This document shows positions 1 through 7,266 of a stretch of DNA of 61,782 bases, in pieces. This DNA comes from an uncultured Pseudomonadota bacterium (GTDB lineage: Bacteria > Myxococcota_A > UBA796 > SXON01): NCBI GenBank assembly GCA_903844155.1, contig CAIMSU010000034.1:1-61782 (forward strand), read 5' to 3'. Under the pieces are notes generated by a model. That model was not told the origin of the DNA. It was given only the letters and a program-made list of their open reading frames with translations, and searched no databases. Position 1 is the first letter of the stretch. Every line of letters begins with the position of its first letter. The position numbers and the translations under genes are program-made.

Positions 1-137
1 AGAAGGTCCAAAACGTCGTCCCAGGCCCCGTCGATGAGATCAGCGTGCGAGGTAGCGGTCGAGGCGTGGCGGCGGCGGGCGGAGTGCATGCCGCAGACTC
101 ACCCGGAACTCTTGACGTGTCAAGTAAGTTAGCGCCT

Positions 138-497
138 ATGCTCCTGACCCCGGTGCCGGGCGAGAAGATCGAGGTTCTCGGCGAGCCGTTTGGCGGTCCC
201 TGCGCCTTTCGGGTCGAGTCCGGGCTGCCTTGCCCCATGTGCGGGATGACCCGAAGCTGGGCCTGGGCGACCCGCGGCGAGCCGGTCCGGGCGTTCGCCT
301 ACAACCCTGCGGGCGCGACGCTTTGGGGCGGTCTGGTGCTCTGCGGCATCATCGGGCTGTCGAGGCTCGTCAGCGGCGACCCCAAACGGCTCGCGGTGCC
401 CTGGCAGCTGCTCGTTGGCGCTACGATCGTGTGGCTCGGGCCGCTCTACGCGGGCGTTTGGCTGCTCCGCACGCAGGGGTTCTTCGCCCTGCCCTGA
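138..497 (+). CDS. DUF2752 family small membrane protein
   Basis: This 119-residue protein is a probable inner-membrane protein of unknown function. The N-terminal half carries the DUF2752 signature: a Cys-containing stretch around CAFRVESGLPCPMCGMTRSW, followed by a short basic loop and F-A-Y-N-P. Two hydrophobic segments follow, at about residues 58-80 and 88-110. The frame is open back to position 45, but the family begins near the ATG at 138, so I chose that start. It converges on the broken membrane gene at 507-889. DUF2752 proteins often neighbour other small membrane proteins, and no reaction is known for them. Family assignment is fairly sure; function is not. Confidence 0.75.
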   Translation: MLLTPVPGEKIEVLGEPFGGPCAFRVESGLPCPMCGMTRSWAWATRGEPVRAFAYNPAGATLWGGLVLCGIIGLSRLVSGDPKRLAVPWQLLVGATIVWLGPLYAGVWLLRTQGFFALP

Positions 498-506
498 GCG
501 ACCGCC

Positions 507-889
507 TACTGGAGGTCCGTGCTCTCCAGGTAGGCCTTGACCTCGGGGTCCGAGATCAGGAAAAGGTTGACGCCGCCCACGATCATGCCGGGCAACCCGC
601 CAAGCAGGCCAGCAAACAGCTCAATCCCGCACGTCACCTTGATCAGCGTGCCGGAGCGCCCGGTGAGCGTGAGGACGCCGCTCACGATCTCGAACAGGCC
701 GACCGGAATCAGCAGTTAGGGGATGAAGCCGCAGATCATGAGCGGCGTGCCAAGCCCGAGCGTGAGCGTGGCGATCAGGCCCGCCATCATCGAGATCAGG
801 AACGAGGACAGGCAAATAGTCGGGAACTGAACGAGCCCCGAGATGATCCGTCGGACGCCGACGGCTTGGAGTTTTTGCGGTTTTTGCAC
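507..889 (-). pseudogene. Small multi-pass membrane protein broken by an in-frame TAA
   Basis: Read on the minus strand, this frame gives a typical hydrophobic small membrane protein, but a TAA at 716-718 interrupts it. Before the stop there are about 57 residues, including I-S-G-L-V-Q-F-P-T-I-C-L and L-I-A-T-L-T-L-G-L-G-T-P. After it come about 69 residues, L-L-I-P-V-G-L-F-E-I-V-S-G and then L-F-A-G-L-L-G-G-L-P-G-M-I-V-G-G, ending in LESTDLQ. Both halves are hydrophobic in the same frame, so a single nonsense change or sequencing error is the simplest reading. The start is unsure; GTG at 889 is the nearest candidate. I do not recognise the family. Unlike the UGA in the next gene, this stop is TAA and cannot be selenocysteine. 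Confidence 0.5.
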
Positions 890-1049
890 GAGCGCCTTGG
901 GTTCTGGAGGGGAGTATCCGATTCTGGAGGCGGGTGTGCGGGGCCGACGGGGGATGGCGAGGAGCCGGGGAACCTGCCACTCCGTCGGGTCGGGCGGGCG
1001 TCAGCTGGCTTCGCTGCAGACCGAGCGCAGCGAGCCCGCAGCAGCGCGA

Positions 1050-1071
1050 CCCCGCCGGTCTTTCGGCGGGG
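1050..1071 (-). terminator. GC-rich hairpin downstream of the DUF3179 gene
   Basis: CCCCGCCG at 1050-1057 and CGGCGGGG at 1064-1071 are perfectly complementary around a 6-nt loop. The hairpin lies about 47 nt past the DUF3179 stop codon. No clear U-run follows on the minus strand, so this is a possible terminator or RNA 3' end stabiliser rather than a classical intrinsic terminator. The rest of the stretch 890-1117 holds nothing else I can name. Confidence 0.4.
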
Positions 1072-1117
1072 CACGCCCGCACCCCTCTGTCGCCCCGTTC
1101 CTCGCAGTCAATCGCCC

Positions 1118-1981
1118 TTACCGCTCCCAAATCGTGGTCGCCGGGTACGTCTGTGAGAAGCCGTACCAGCGCCCGAAAATGCCCATGGCGAGCGGGAGAC
1201 GCACGCCGTCGACGTCCTTTCCATTGGCTTGCCACCGAGCGCCGCTGGTTGGGTCTACGGCATCGTCGCCCTCCAGGCGCACGCCCGGCCCGGGCAGGAG
1301 GTAGGCAACCGGCGCTCCCTGTTCGGCGTCCATGGCGACGAGAACGTCGTGGTCGCCGACCTTGTCCACGATCATGCCGGCATCACGCACTGCCTGCATC
1401 GGGAAGAACCGCGCCGCGGGGGTCAAGCCGTGGATGAGGTTTCGCTGGCCCTGCACGACGCCCAGACCGAGCATCATCTCGGGCAGTCGGCGGTCCGCGT
1501 CTGTCATGGTCCGTCGAAACATGCCGGGTAGGGTAGGCGGTGAGAAGTACGTTTCGAACCAGCCAAGTACGCGACGCCAGAGCGCGTTGGTGGGTGCGGT
1601 GATCGAGCCGTCGGGGTGCGCCGAGCGAAAGTTTCCGAACCGGGTGATCTCACTTGGGAGCATCTCGATCTGTGCGCCGGCGGAGGGCCCAAAGATGCAC
1701 TCGCCGGTGTAGTGGAGCCATTGGGAGTGGGTTGCGTCGTCTTCCATGACAAAGAGACCCTCGTAGAGGCCGGAGACGATGAAGGTGAGGGGCGTGACCT
1801 GGCCGCCGGCCAGGGTCAGCAGCGGGTAGAACACCGCGCTGCTGTGACAGGCGTCTCAGAAGGTGACGAGGATCTCGCGCTCCGCGAGCCGGTCCGAGAC
1901 GATGTGATGGGAGGCGATGTACCGGAGTGGCCACGCTCGCGCGCTGGGTCCGGAGGGTCCGGAGATCGTGACGGCGAGCAC
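1118..1981 (-). CDS. DUF3179 domain protein with in-frame UGA, candidate selenoprotein
   Basis: The frame after the stop (1834-1118) is a clear DUF3179 protein, with V-S-G-L-Y-E-G-L-F-V-M-E-D and Q-W-L-H-Y-T-G-E-C-I-F-G-P. The same frame continues upstream through a TGA at 1856-1858 into the expected N-terminal half: D-D-E-E-V-L-A-V-T-I, A-R-A-W-P-L-R-Y and I-L-V-T-F. The TGA falls where the family has the first Cys of CxxC (V-T-F/Y-C-P-x-C), giving U-D-A-C-H-S-S-A. A SECIS-like stem-loop starts 11 nt later. With UGA read as Sec the protein is about 287 residues from GTG 1981. No good start codon or signal peptide is visible, and CTG 1999 is an alternative. The alternative explanation is a nonsense mutation in a 5'-truncated pseudogene. 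I know no SelA/B/C/D gene in the window. Confidence 0.6.
1817..1844 (-). promoter_or_regulatory. Candidate bacterial SECIS stem-loop
   Basis: On the minus strand, CAGCAGCG (1844-1837) pairs perfectly with CGCUGCUG (1824-1817). Inside this stem, after one bulged C (1836), GGU (1835-1833) pairs with ACC (1827-1825), closing a five-base loop GUUCU. The stem begins 11 nt after the UGA at 1858-1856, and the apical loop begins with G about 24 nt after the UGA. Published bacterial SECIS models expect a hairpin just downstream of UGA with a G early in the apical loop. The match is by eye; no folding energy was calculated. Confidence 0.55.
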
Positions 1982-2752
1982 CTCCTCGTCGTCAGCCAGG
2001 TCGCTCTCGGCGCGACTGCGTTCCGCGGGTCGAGGGGGGAGGTCGTGGTGATGGACGTTGGGCGGACGAACCGGACGACCGCGGACGCCACGGTCACCGT
2101 GTCCGCGTCGAGCGGGGATCTGCTCGGGGCCGGGGTTGCGGCGGCTGACGTGGACGGTGACGGCGTGGACGACCTCATCGCTGGCGCGTCTGGAGTCCGC
2201 AGCACTGGCGCCGTCTTCGTGTTCCTCGGACCCGTGAGCGGCGCCGTCGACGCCTCGGCGGCGGACGTACGCCTGCTTGGTGACGGCGACAACACGGGCG
2301 AACATGTGGTCGTGCTCGGGGACACCGATGGAGACGGGCTCGGCGACGTCGGCGTCTGCAGCACGGCGTCGACGTGGCTGTCGGTGCTTCGGGACCCGGC
2401 TCGGGGTCTGGGTCAGCTCGCGGATGCCCCGCTGATCGTCCGACTCGACCTCGGACCGGGGTGCGCCGCGCTCGCGGGCGCCGACGTGGACGGCGATGGC
2501 CTGGAGGAGCTGATCGTCGGGACGGGCACGGACCCCGCGGCGCTCGTTTTCGCCGCGGCGGGCACGGGCACGCTCGGCCAGAGCGATGCCCTCGCCGAGG
2601 TCACCACGAGCGGCGCTGGCGACGCCGGGGGTTCGGTCGCGCGGCTGGCGGACCGGGACGGTGACGGGTCGGACGAAGTGCTGGTCGGCGGCAAGGATGT
2701 CGGCGTTGGCGGCGAGGCCTTGATCGTCCCGGGCGCGAGTCTGATCCCATGA
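1907..2752 (+). CDS. FG-GAP/VCBS repeat protein, 5' end uncertain
   Basis: The protein is built of FG-GAP repeats with Asp-rich calcium-type loops, for example A-D-V-D-G-D-G-V-D-D-L-I-A-G (about 2143-2190), D-T-D-G-D-G-L-G-D-V, D-V-D-G-D-G-L-E-E-L-I-V-G and D-R-D-G-D-G-S-D-E-V-L-V-G. Such repeats form integrin-alpha-like propeller blades, normally on secreted or surface proteins. No signal peptide is visible here. In-frame ATGs lie at 1907 and 2051. Repeat-like sequence (G-D-R-D-G-E-H-L-L-V-V) starts near 1960, antisense to the N-terminal part of the DUF3179 gene, so one of the two genes has probably lost its 5' end. The stop overlaps the next start by ATGA, so the two plus-strand genes are coupled. 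Confidence 0.6.
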   Translation: MGGDVPEWPRSRAGSGGSGDRDGEHLLVVSQVALGATAFRGSRGEVVVMDVGRTNRTTADATVTVSASSGDLLGAGVAAADVDGDGVDDLIAGASGVRSTGAVFVFLGPVSGAVDASAADVRLLGDGDNTGEHVVVLGDTDGDGLGDVGVCSTASTWLSVLRDPARGLGQLADAPLIVRLDLGPGCAALAGADVDGDGLEELIVGTGTDPAALVFAAAGTGTLGQSDALAEVTTSGAGDAGGSVARLADRDGDGSDEVLVGGKDVGVGGEALIVPGASLIP

Positions 2753-3933
2753 CCCTCGCCCTCCTCGCCCTTCTGCTGAGCGCCCACCCGGCACGCGCCG
2801 GCTGCGTCAACACGCTGGTCCAGGACCTGAACTGCAACGGCATCGACGCCGAGCACGAGGCGCTCGTCGACCTGACCGACCCCATCTGCGCGAGCACCCT
2901 GGACGCTGACGGAAATCCGTATCCCAACGCGGACTACTACTACGACTACGCCACGCAGGGCTGCCAGTGGCTCCTCGTCTCGTTGGACGCGGACGGCGAC
3001 GGCATGTCCTACGGCACGTTCTACATCGACCCCAACGACGCCTTCCCGGACCTGCTCGTCGGCGTGCTCTGCGACAACTGCCCGGACGTCTACAACCCTG
3101 ATCAGGCCGATCTCGACTGCGACAACGTGGGCGACGTCTGCGACAACTGCCTGGACGTCATCAACACCGACCAGGCCGACCAGGATGGCGATGGCGTCGG
3201 TGACGCCTGCGACGATTGCCCCACCGTGGCCGACCCGGACCAGGCCGACTACGACGGCGATGGTGCGGGCGACGCCTGCGACGTGTGCCCCTGGGTCCCC
3301 GACGACCAGACCGACAGTGACCGCGACGGTGTCGGCGACGCCTGCGACGACTGCCCCGGGGTGCCCGACCCGGACCAGCTCGACAGCGATGGCGACGGGC
3401 TCGGGGACCCCTGTGACTCCTGCCCGGAGGTGTCCAACTGGTCCGACGCGGACACGGACAACGACGGGGTGGGCGACGCCTGCGACGATTGCCCGGGCGT
3501 GCCCGACCTCGACCAGACGGACCGCGATCACGACGGGTTCGGCGACGCCTGCGACCTCTGCCCCGTCGATCCCAGCCCGAACAACGTGGACTCCGACGGG
3601 GACGGCATCGGCGATGCCTGCGACCTCTGTCCGACCCTCCCCGATCCGGGTGACAAGGACGCGGACGGCGACGGGGTCGGCGATGCCTGCGACAATTGCC
3701 CCACCGCTCCCAACCCGGACCAGCAGGACCAGGACGCGGACGGCGTCGGCGATGCCTGCGACAACTGCCCCGGCGTCTCAAACCCCGAGCAGGCCGATAC
3801 CATCGATGGGGACGGCACGGGCGATGCCTGTGACGCGGAGCGGCTGCGCGGGGGTGGCTGCCGGGATCCGGGGTTCATCGCGGTGCTGTTCGTGGGGCTC
3901 TGGGGGTTGAGGCCACGTCGGCGGAGGGCGTAG
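2749..3933 (+). CDS. Secreted thrombospondin type 3 repeat protein with C-terminal anchor tail
   Basis: This is a 394-residue exported protein. A signal peptide covers residues 1-18 (L-L-A-L-L-L-S-A-H-P-A-R-A). From about residue 105 to 365 it consists of thrombospondin type 3 repeats of the form D-x-D-x-D-G-x-G-D-A-C-D-x-C-P, about ten units, each with a Cys pair and Asp ligands for calcium. The end has G-G-G-C, a hydrophobic stretch and then R-P-R-R-R-R, which resembles the MYXO-CTERM anchoring tail of myxobacterial surface proteins. It overlaps the FG-GAP gene by 4 nt and probably acts with it on the cell surface. The partner or ligand is unknown. Confidence 0.85.
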   Translation: MTLALLALLLSAHPARAGCVNTLVQDLNCNGIDAEHEALVDLTDPICASTLDADGNPYPNADYYYDYATQGCQWLLVSLDADGDGMSYGTFYIDPNDAFPDLLVGVLCDNCPDVYNPDQADLDCDNVGDVCDNCLDVINTDQADQDGDGVGDACDDCPTVADPDQADYDGDGAGDACDVCPWVPDDQTDSDRDGVGDACDDCPGVPDPDQLDSDGDGLGDPCDSCPEVSNWSDADTDNDGVGDACDDCPGVPDLDQTDRDHDGFGDACDLCPVDPSPNNVDSDGDGIGDACDLCPTLPDPGDKDADGDGVGDACDNCPTAPNPDQQDQDADGVGDACDNCPGVSNPEQADTIDGDGTGDACDAERLRGGGCRDPGFIAVLFVGLWGLRPRRRRA

Positions 3934-3935
3934 GG

Positions 3936-4760
3936 TCAGGCCTTCCGCGCGACCACGATCCGCGTGACCCCGCCCAACCGCGCCCGCCCCTCTGACCAGA
4001 GCGGGCGGCACTCCGTCAGGAACTCCGCTTCCCACGTGGCGGATACCGCAGCGGGGACGGTCGACAAGAGCCGCTCCAACCCAAACGCGCGCACCCACGC
4101 CAGGAGCTCGGCGTCCGAGCGGGCCTCCATCACCGGCACCTCGACCTCGTCGACCGTCTCGACCCTCCACCCCGCCTCGCCAAGGTGGCGTTCGAGCCGC
4201 CCGGGGTCTGCATAGTAGAACGTCCCCGGTGTGTTCATGTCCGGATCGGCCACGCGCACGTGCCGCGCGAGTACCCGCCTTGGAAGCGAGTAGTACGGGA
4301 CTCTCGCCGGTTCGACCCAGACCGCTCCGACGAACACGCCGCCCGGCCGCGTCACCCGCCGCACAGCCCGCAATGCCGCCACCGGGTCGGCCATGTACAT
4401 CAGGCCCCACCGCGCCAGGACGACGTCAAAATCGCCATCGACCGCGAGGTTTTCGGCGCGACCCGCGTGCAGGTCCAGGTTCGTCAGCCCCTCGTGGTCG
4501 GCCCGCGCCCGCGCCATCGTCAGCATCTCCGCGTCGACGTCCACGCCGACCACCCGGCCAGAGACGCCGACCCGATGCGCCGCGCGTATGGCCGGCTCAC
4601 CGCGACCTGTCGCGAGGTCGAGGACGCGCATGCCGGTGCCCACGCCTGCGCTGTCGAGCATGCGCTCGGAGAGCGGGGCGCTCAGGCGCTGCTCGTCTGC
4701 GTCGTAGCGGCGCCAGACCGCGGCGAGGTCGGTCGGGAGGTGCGCTTTGGGGTGGGGCAC
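3936..4760 (-). CDS. Class I SAM-dependent methyltransferase (UbiE/Coq5-like)
   Basis: A soluble 274-residue methyltransferase. SAM-binding motif I is V-L-D-L-A-T-G-R-G-E-P-A (about residues 53-64), followed by the acidic motif V-V-G-V-D-V-D-A-E-M-L and then F-D-V-V-L-A-R-W-G-L-M-Y and R-V-T-R-P-G-G-V-F-V-G. This layout fits Methyltransf_11/UbiE-type enzymes. The frame is open upstream to 5060, but the extra sequence is antisense-like and low in family character. GTG at 4760, giving VPHPKAHLPTDLAAVW, is my start. The substrate cannot be told. It converges on the thrombospondin-repeat gene with only 2 nt between the stops. Confidence 0.8.
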   Translation of the reverse strand: MPHPKAHLPTDLAAVWRRYDADEQRLSAPLSERMLDSAGVGTGMRVLDLATGRGEPAIRAAHRVGVSGRVVGVDVDAEMLTMARARADHEGLTNLDLHAGRAENLAVDGDFDVVLARWGLMYMADPVAALRAVRRVTRPGGVFVGAVWVEPARVPYYSLPRRVLARHVRVADPDMNTPGTFYYADPGRLERHLGEAGWRVETVDEVEVPVMEARSDAELLAWVRAFGLERLLSTVPAAVSATWEAEFLTECRPLWSEGRARLGGVTRIVVARKA

Positions 4761-4840
4761 GGTGGGTTCCGGGCGGAGCGCCCATGCTGGGATTGCGCCG
4801 CGGGCCAGCCCGTATCCTCCCGGCTCGTCCGGGGGGCGCG

Positions 4841-5095
4841 TCAGCCCGGTCCCGGCGTTGCCGGTGGAACATCGAGCGCTTGCTGACGATCCCGCCGATG
4901 AGCCAGAGTGCCGGCGCAACCGCCAATCCGACCACACGCGGGCGCCGGACGGTCGGCCCGACCCAGCTCGTCGAGGGAGGCGTTTGGCATCGCGATGGCC
5001 AGACAGCCGAGGATCAGCACCGGCAGCGGCAGCACGAAGAGGGTCAGCGCCGCCGTCCACGGGCGTCGACCGCGTCGGACCGTGGCTTCGTCCAT
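4841..5095 (-). CDS. Small membrane protein, possibly frameshifted
   Basis: The 84-residue reading has one hydrophobic segment (A-L-T-L-F-V-L-P-L-P-V-L-I-L-G-C-L-A-I-A-M-P) after a basic N terminus. Its ATG overlaps the stop of the upstream membrane gene as TGATG, so translation is probably coupled. The segment G-C-L-A-I-A-M-P-N-A-S-L-D-E-L resembles G-C-A-V-L-A-N-T-P-N-D-T-V-D-R-V in that neighbour, so the two may be diverged duplicates. In the other minus frame, beginning near 4985, a second hydrophobic stretch appears (V-G-L-A-V-A-P-A-L-W-L-I-G-G-I-V). A one-base shift would therefore give a two-helix protein like the neighbour. Function unknown. Confidence 0.5.
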   Translation of the reverse strand: MDEATVRRGRRPWTAALTLFVLPLPVLILGCLAIAMPNASLDELGRADRPAPACGRIGGCAGTLAHRRDRQQALDVPPATPGPG

Positions 5096-5607
5096 CACGA
5101 ACCGTCTCCCCGTCGCCCGTCCGATGGCGCGAGCGCCGGGCGCTTCCCGAGGCGCCACAGCGCGATCATCGCCCCCACGGAGATGGCCGGCAGGCCGAGC
5201 GCCAGGGTCCCCATGAGGGCGTTATCTCCGGCGTGGAAGCCCGTTTCCAGCATGAGGGCCACGAGGAAGAGCGCCGGCACGGCGATGCTCGCAGCGACAC
5301 CGATCTGGAAGATCGTTCCTCCCTGCTCCGGCGTTCGGGTCGGCCAGACCGCGAGAAAGGCCGCCACCGGGGCGAGGACCAGGCCCGCGGCCGACGCCAG
5401 GCCCCCAAAAAGCAGGAAGCCAATCGCCAGGCTGAAGCCGGCACCGAAGAAGCCGTCGCTCGTCCCTCCAAGGGAGGCTCCGACGCGGTCCACGGTGTCG
5501 TTCGGGGTGTTCGCGAGTACCGCGCATCCGATCACGTAGAGCGGCGTGATCAGGGCGAGCGCGACGGACGCCCCCCAGAGCAGACGCGCGCGGGTGATGG
5601 GGCTCAA
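5095..5607 (-). CDS. Four-helix membrane protein of unknown function
   Basis: A 170-residue integral membrane protein. Four hydrophobic segments are visible, at about residues 9-30, 52-75, 76-90 and 105-125, with a further one at 138-155 that may be a fifth. The only polar region of note is N-T-P-N-D-T-V-D-R-V-G-A-S-L between the first two. I do not recognise a family. It lies upstream of, and overlaps, the small membrane protein at 4841-5095, and the pair share a Gly-Cys then Pro-Asn motif. It follows the beta-helix lipoprotein gene by 93 nt. The 5608-5700 gap shows no clear signal. Confidence 0.6.
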   Translation of the reverse strand: MSPITRARLLWGASVALALITPLYVIGCAVLANTPNDTVDRVGASLGGTSDGFFGAGFSLAIGFLLFGGLASAAGLVLAPVAAFLAVWPTRTPEQGGTIFQIGVAASIAVPALFLVALMLETGFHAGDNALMGTLALGLPAISVGAMIALWRLGKRPALAPSDGRRGDGS

Positions 5608-5700
5608 GGGAGGCCAGCGCGGTCGACGGACGTTGGCGCTGCAGGTGTCGACATCCCCCGGAAGTAACCGGCTTCCTTGCGCGGCCAGCCCGCCGAGTGG

Positions 5701-7251
5701 TCAGTGGGGGCTGTAGAGATACCGCGCCGAGAGCGGCTCGCCGATGACGCTGCCGTCGCTGCCGGTGAGGGTGGCGGTCCACGTGGTGTCGGCGGTGGTC
5801 GTGCCGTCGTAGGTGGAGTCGGCGATGGTGCCGAACCAGACGGAGTTTTCGGGGAGGTCGAGGGTCCAGCCATCACCGGATCTGGCCGCGCCCGGATAGG
5901 CGAGGTCGAGGGTGGCGGGCGCGCCGTTCTCGGTGATGGACAGCGTGACGATCTGCTCAGGGCCGGGGTTGTAGACGGTCAGGAACACCGGGACGTCGTC
6001 GCCGGCGTTGGTGTACTCGAGCTGTCGGGAGGCGATGACGGCGCGGGCGACGGGTGCCGTGGCGATGGACGTGGCCGCGGGATTCGTGACGGTGACCGTG
6101 GAATACGTCGCGTTGTCGGCGCCATCGTAGAGGGTGTCGGCGATGGCGGTGGCGTCTGTGGTGCCCCAGTAGTCGCCGTCCAGGACGGGGTTGGCGATCC
6201 AGGACGGGAAGGCGTCGGCCGTCAGGTTGAACCAACTGAAGTCGGAGGGGGCGGTTCCGCGGAGGTTCCCGTAGACGTCGTTGTGGTCGAAGCCGCCGAG
6301 AAATGCCGCGCCGATGCCGGCAGCGCCGCCGTCGGGGGAGGTCGCCGCGCTGGTATTTGCCTCGATGACGTCGTCGTAGAGGTAGGGCGAGGCGTGCGGG
6401 TTGCAGTCGACGCAGACGTGGACGCCGGCGCCGTCGCCCTTTGCCCCGTTCTCGTAGAACTCGAGGTAGAGCAGCGCGGATACGCTCGAGACCAGGCTGA
6501 TCCCGCCGCCGTCGGACTGGCTCGTGTTGGCGCTGAACGTTCCGCCCACGATGGGGGATGCGGAGAGGAACGTGGAGAGGCCACCGCCGTAGCTTGCGGA
6601 GTTGCTCGCGAATTCGTCGTCCTGCAGGATCGGATCGGCCTGATCGATGTAGGCTCCGCCCCCGTACGCGAAGGTGTTGGCGACGTTGTTCTGGAACACA
6701 CAGTCGCGGATGCGCGGGGTTGCCCCTGCGCTGATCAGCAGGCCGGCGCCTCCGATCGTGTCGGTCGTCGCGGCGATGACGTTGTCGAAGAACTCGACGC
6801 TGTGCACGTACGGCGAGCTGCCGAGGATGTGCATGCCGCGGGTCGCGTAGGCGATCCGCGCATGCTCGACGATGGAGCCCGAGGCGTAGGTGTCCACGCG
6901 GTCGAAGGTCGCGGAGACGGCGTCCGCGTTGAAGACGATTCCTCCCCAGGGATCGGCGACCGGCGTGGTGTCGCTCGGATCCGAGGGCGGGTCGGCCGAC
7001 TCAAAGCTGATCCGCCCGGCCTCGTCGTCCGTGCCAGCGGCGTCCAGCTCGCCGTCCACCGTGATCGTCACCCCCGCCGCGGCCTTCACCCACGTCCCCG
7101 GCCGGATCACGAGCGTTTCCCCCGCCGCCACGACGTAGTCACTGTCGAGCGTGATGGTGCCGGACCACGGCGACGCCAACGGATCACCAGCCGTGCCGGA
7201 CTCGCCAGCGGGCGTGGGCGCGTGACATGCGAGCGCGAGGAAGAGGAGCAT
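5701..7251 (-). CDS. Right-handed beta-helix lipoprotein
   Basis: A 516-residue lipoprotein: the N terminus M-L-L-F-L-A-L-A-C gives a very short lipobox with Cys-9. Residues about 30-380 show the parallel beta-helix pattern, with T-L-V-I-R-P-G-T-W-V-K-A and repeated N-N-V-A-N-T, G-G-G-A-Y-I and G-G-G-L-S-T turns typical of pectate-lyase-like or polymorphic-outer-membrane-like repeats. The C-terminal 120 residues look like a beta-sandwich. No catalytic residues can be named. It could be a surface binding protein or a polysaccharide-acting enzyme. It lies 15 nt downstream of the ABC transporter gene on the same strand and may be co-transcribed with it. Confidence 0.75.
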   Translation of the reverse strand: MLLFLALACHAPTPAGESGTAGDPLASPWSGTITLDSDYVVAAGETLVIRPGTWVKAAAGVTITVDGELDAAGTDDEAGRISFESADPPSDPSDTTPVADPWGGIVFNADAVSATFDRVDTYASGSIVEHARIAYATRGMHILGSSPYVHSVEFFDNVIAATTDTIGGAGLLISAGATPRIRDCVFQNNVANTFAYGGGAYIDQADPILQDDEFASNSASYGGGLSTFLSASPIVGGTFSANTSQSDGGGISLVSSVSALLYLEFYENGAKGDGAGVHVCVDCNPHASPYLYDDVIEANTSAATSPDGGAAGIGAAFLGGFDHNDVYGNLRGTAPSDFSWFNLTADAFPSWIANPVLDGDYWGTTDATAIADTLYDGADNATYSTVTVTNPAATSIATAPVARAVIASRQLEYTNAGDDVPVFLTVYNPGPEQIVTLSITENGAPATLDLAYPGAARSGDGWTLDLPENSVWFGTIADSTYDGTTTADTTWTATLTGSDGSVIGEPLSARYLYSPH

Positions 7252-7266
7252 GGGGGTGGATAACCC

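Noticed and set aside
45-137. Extension of the DUF2752 gene upstream to 45
   Set aside because: The extra residues have no family similarity, and the ATG at 138 fits the family N terminus.
716-718. Readthrough or recoding at the TAA in the small membrane gene
   Set aside because: TAA is not used for selenocysteine or pyrrolysine, and no special context is visible.
1856-2794. A 312-residue minus-strand frame through the FG-GAP gene
   Set aside because: Most of it is the antisense of the FG-GAP repeats; only the last 40-50 residues are DUF3179-like, so I kept just that part.
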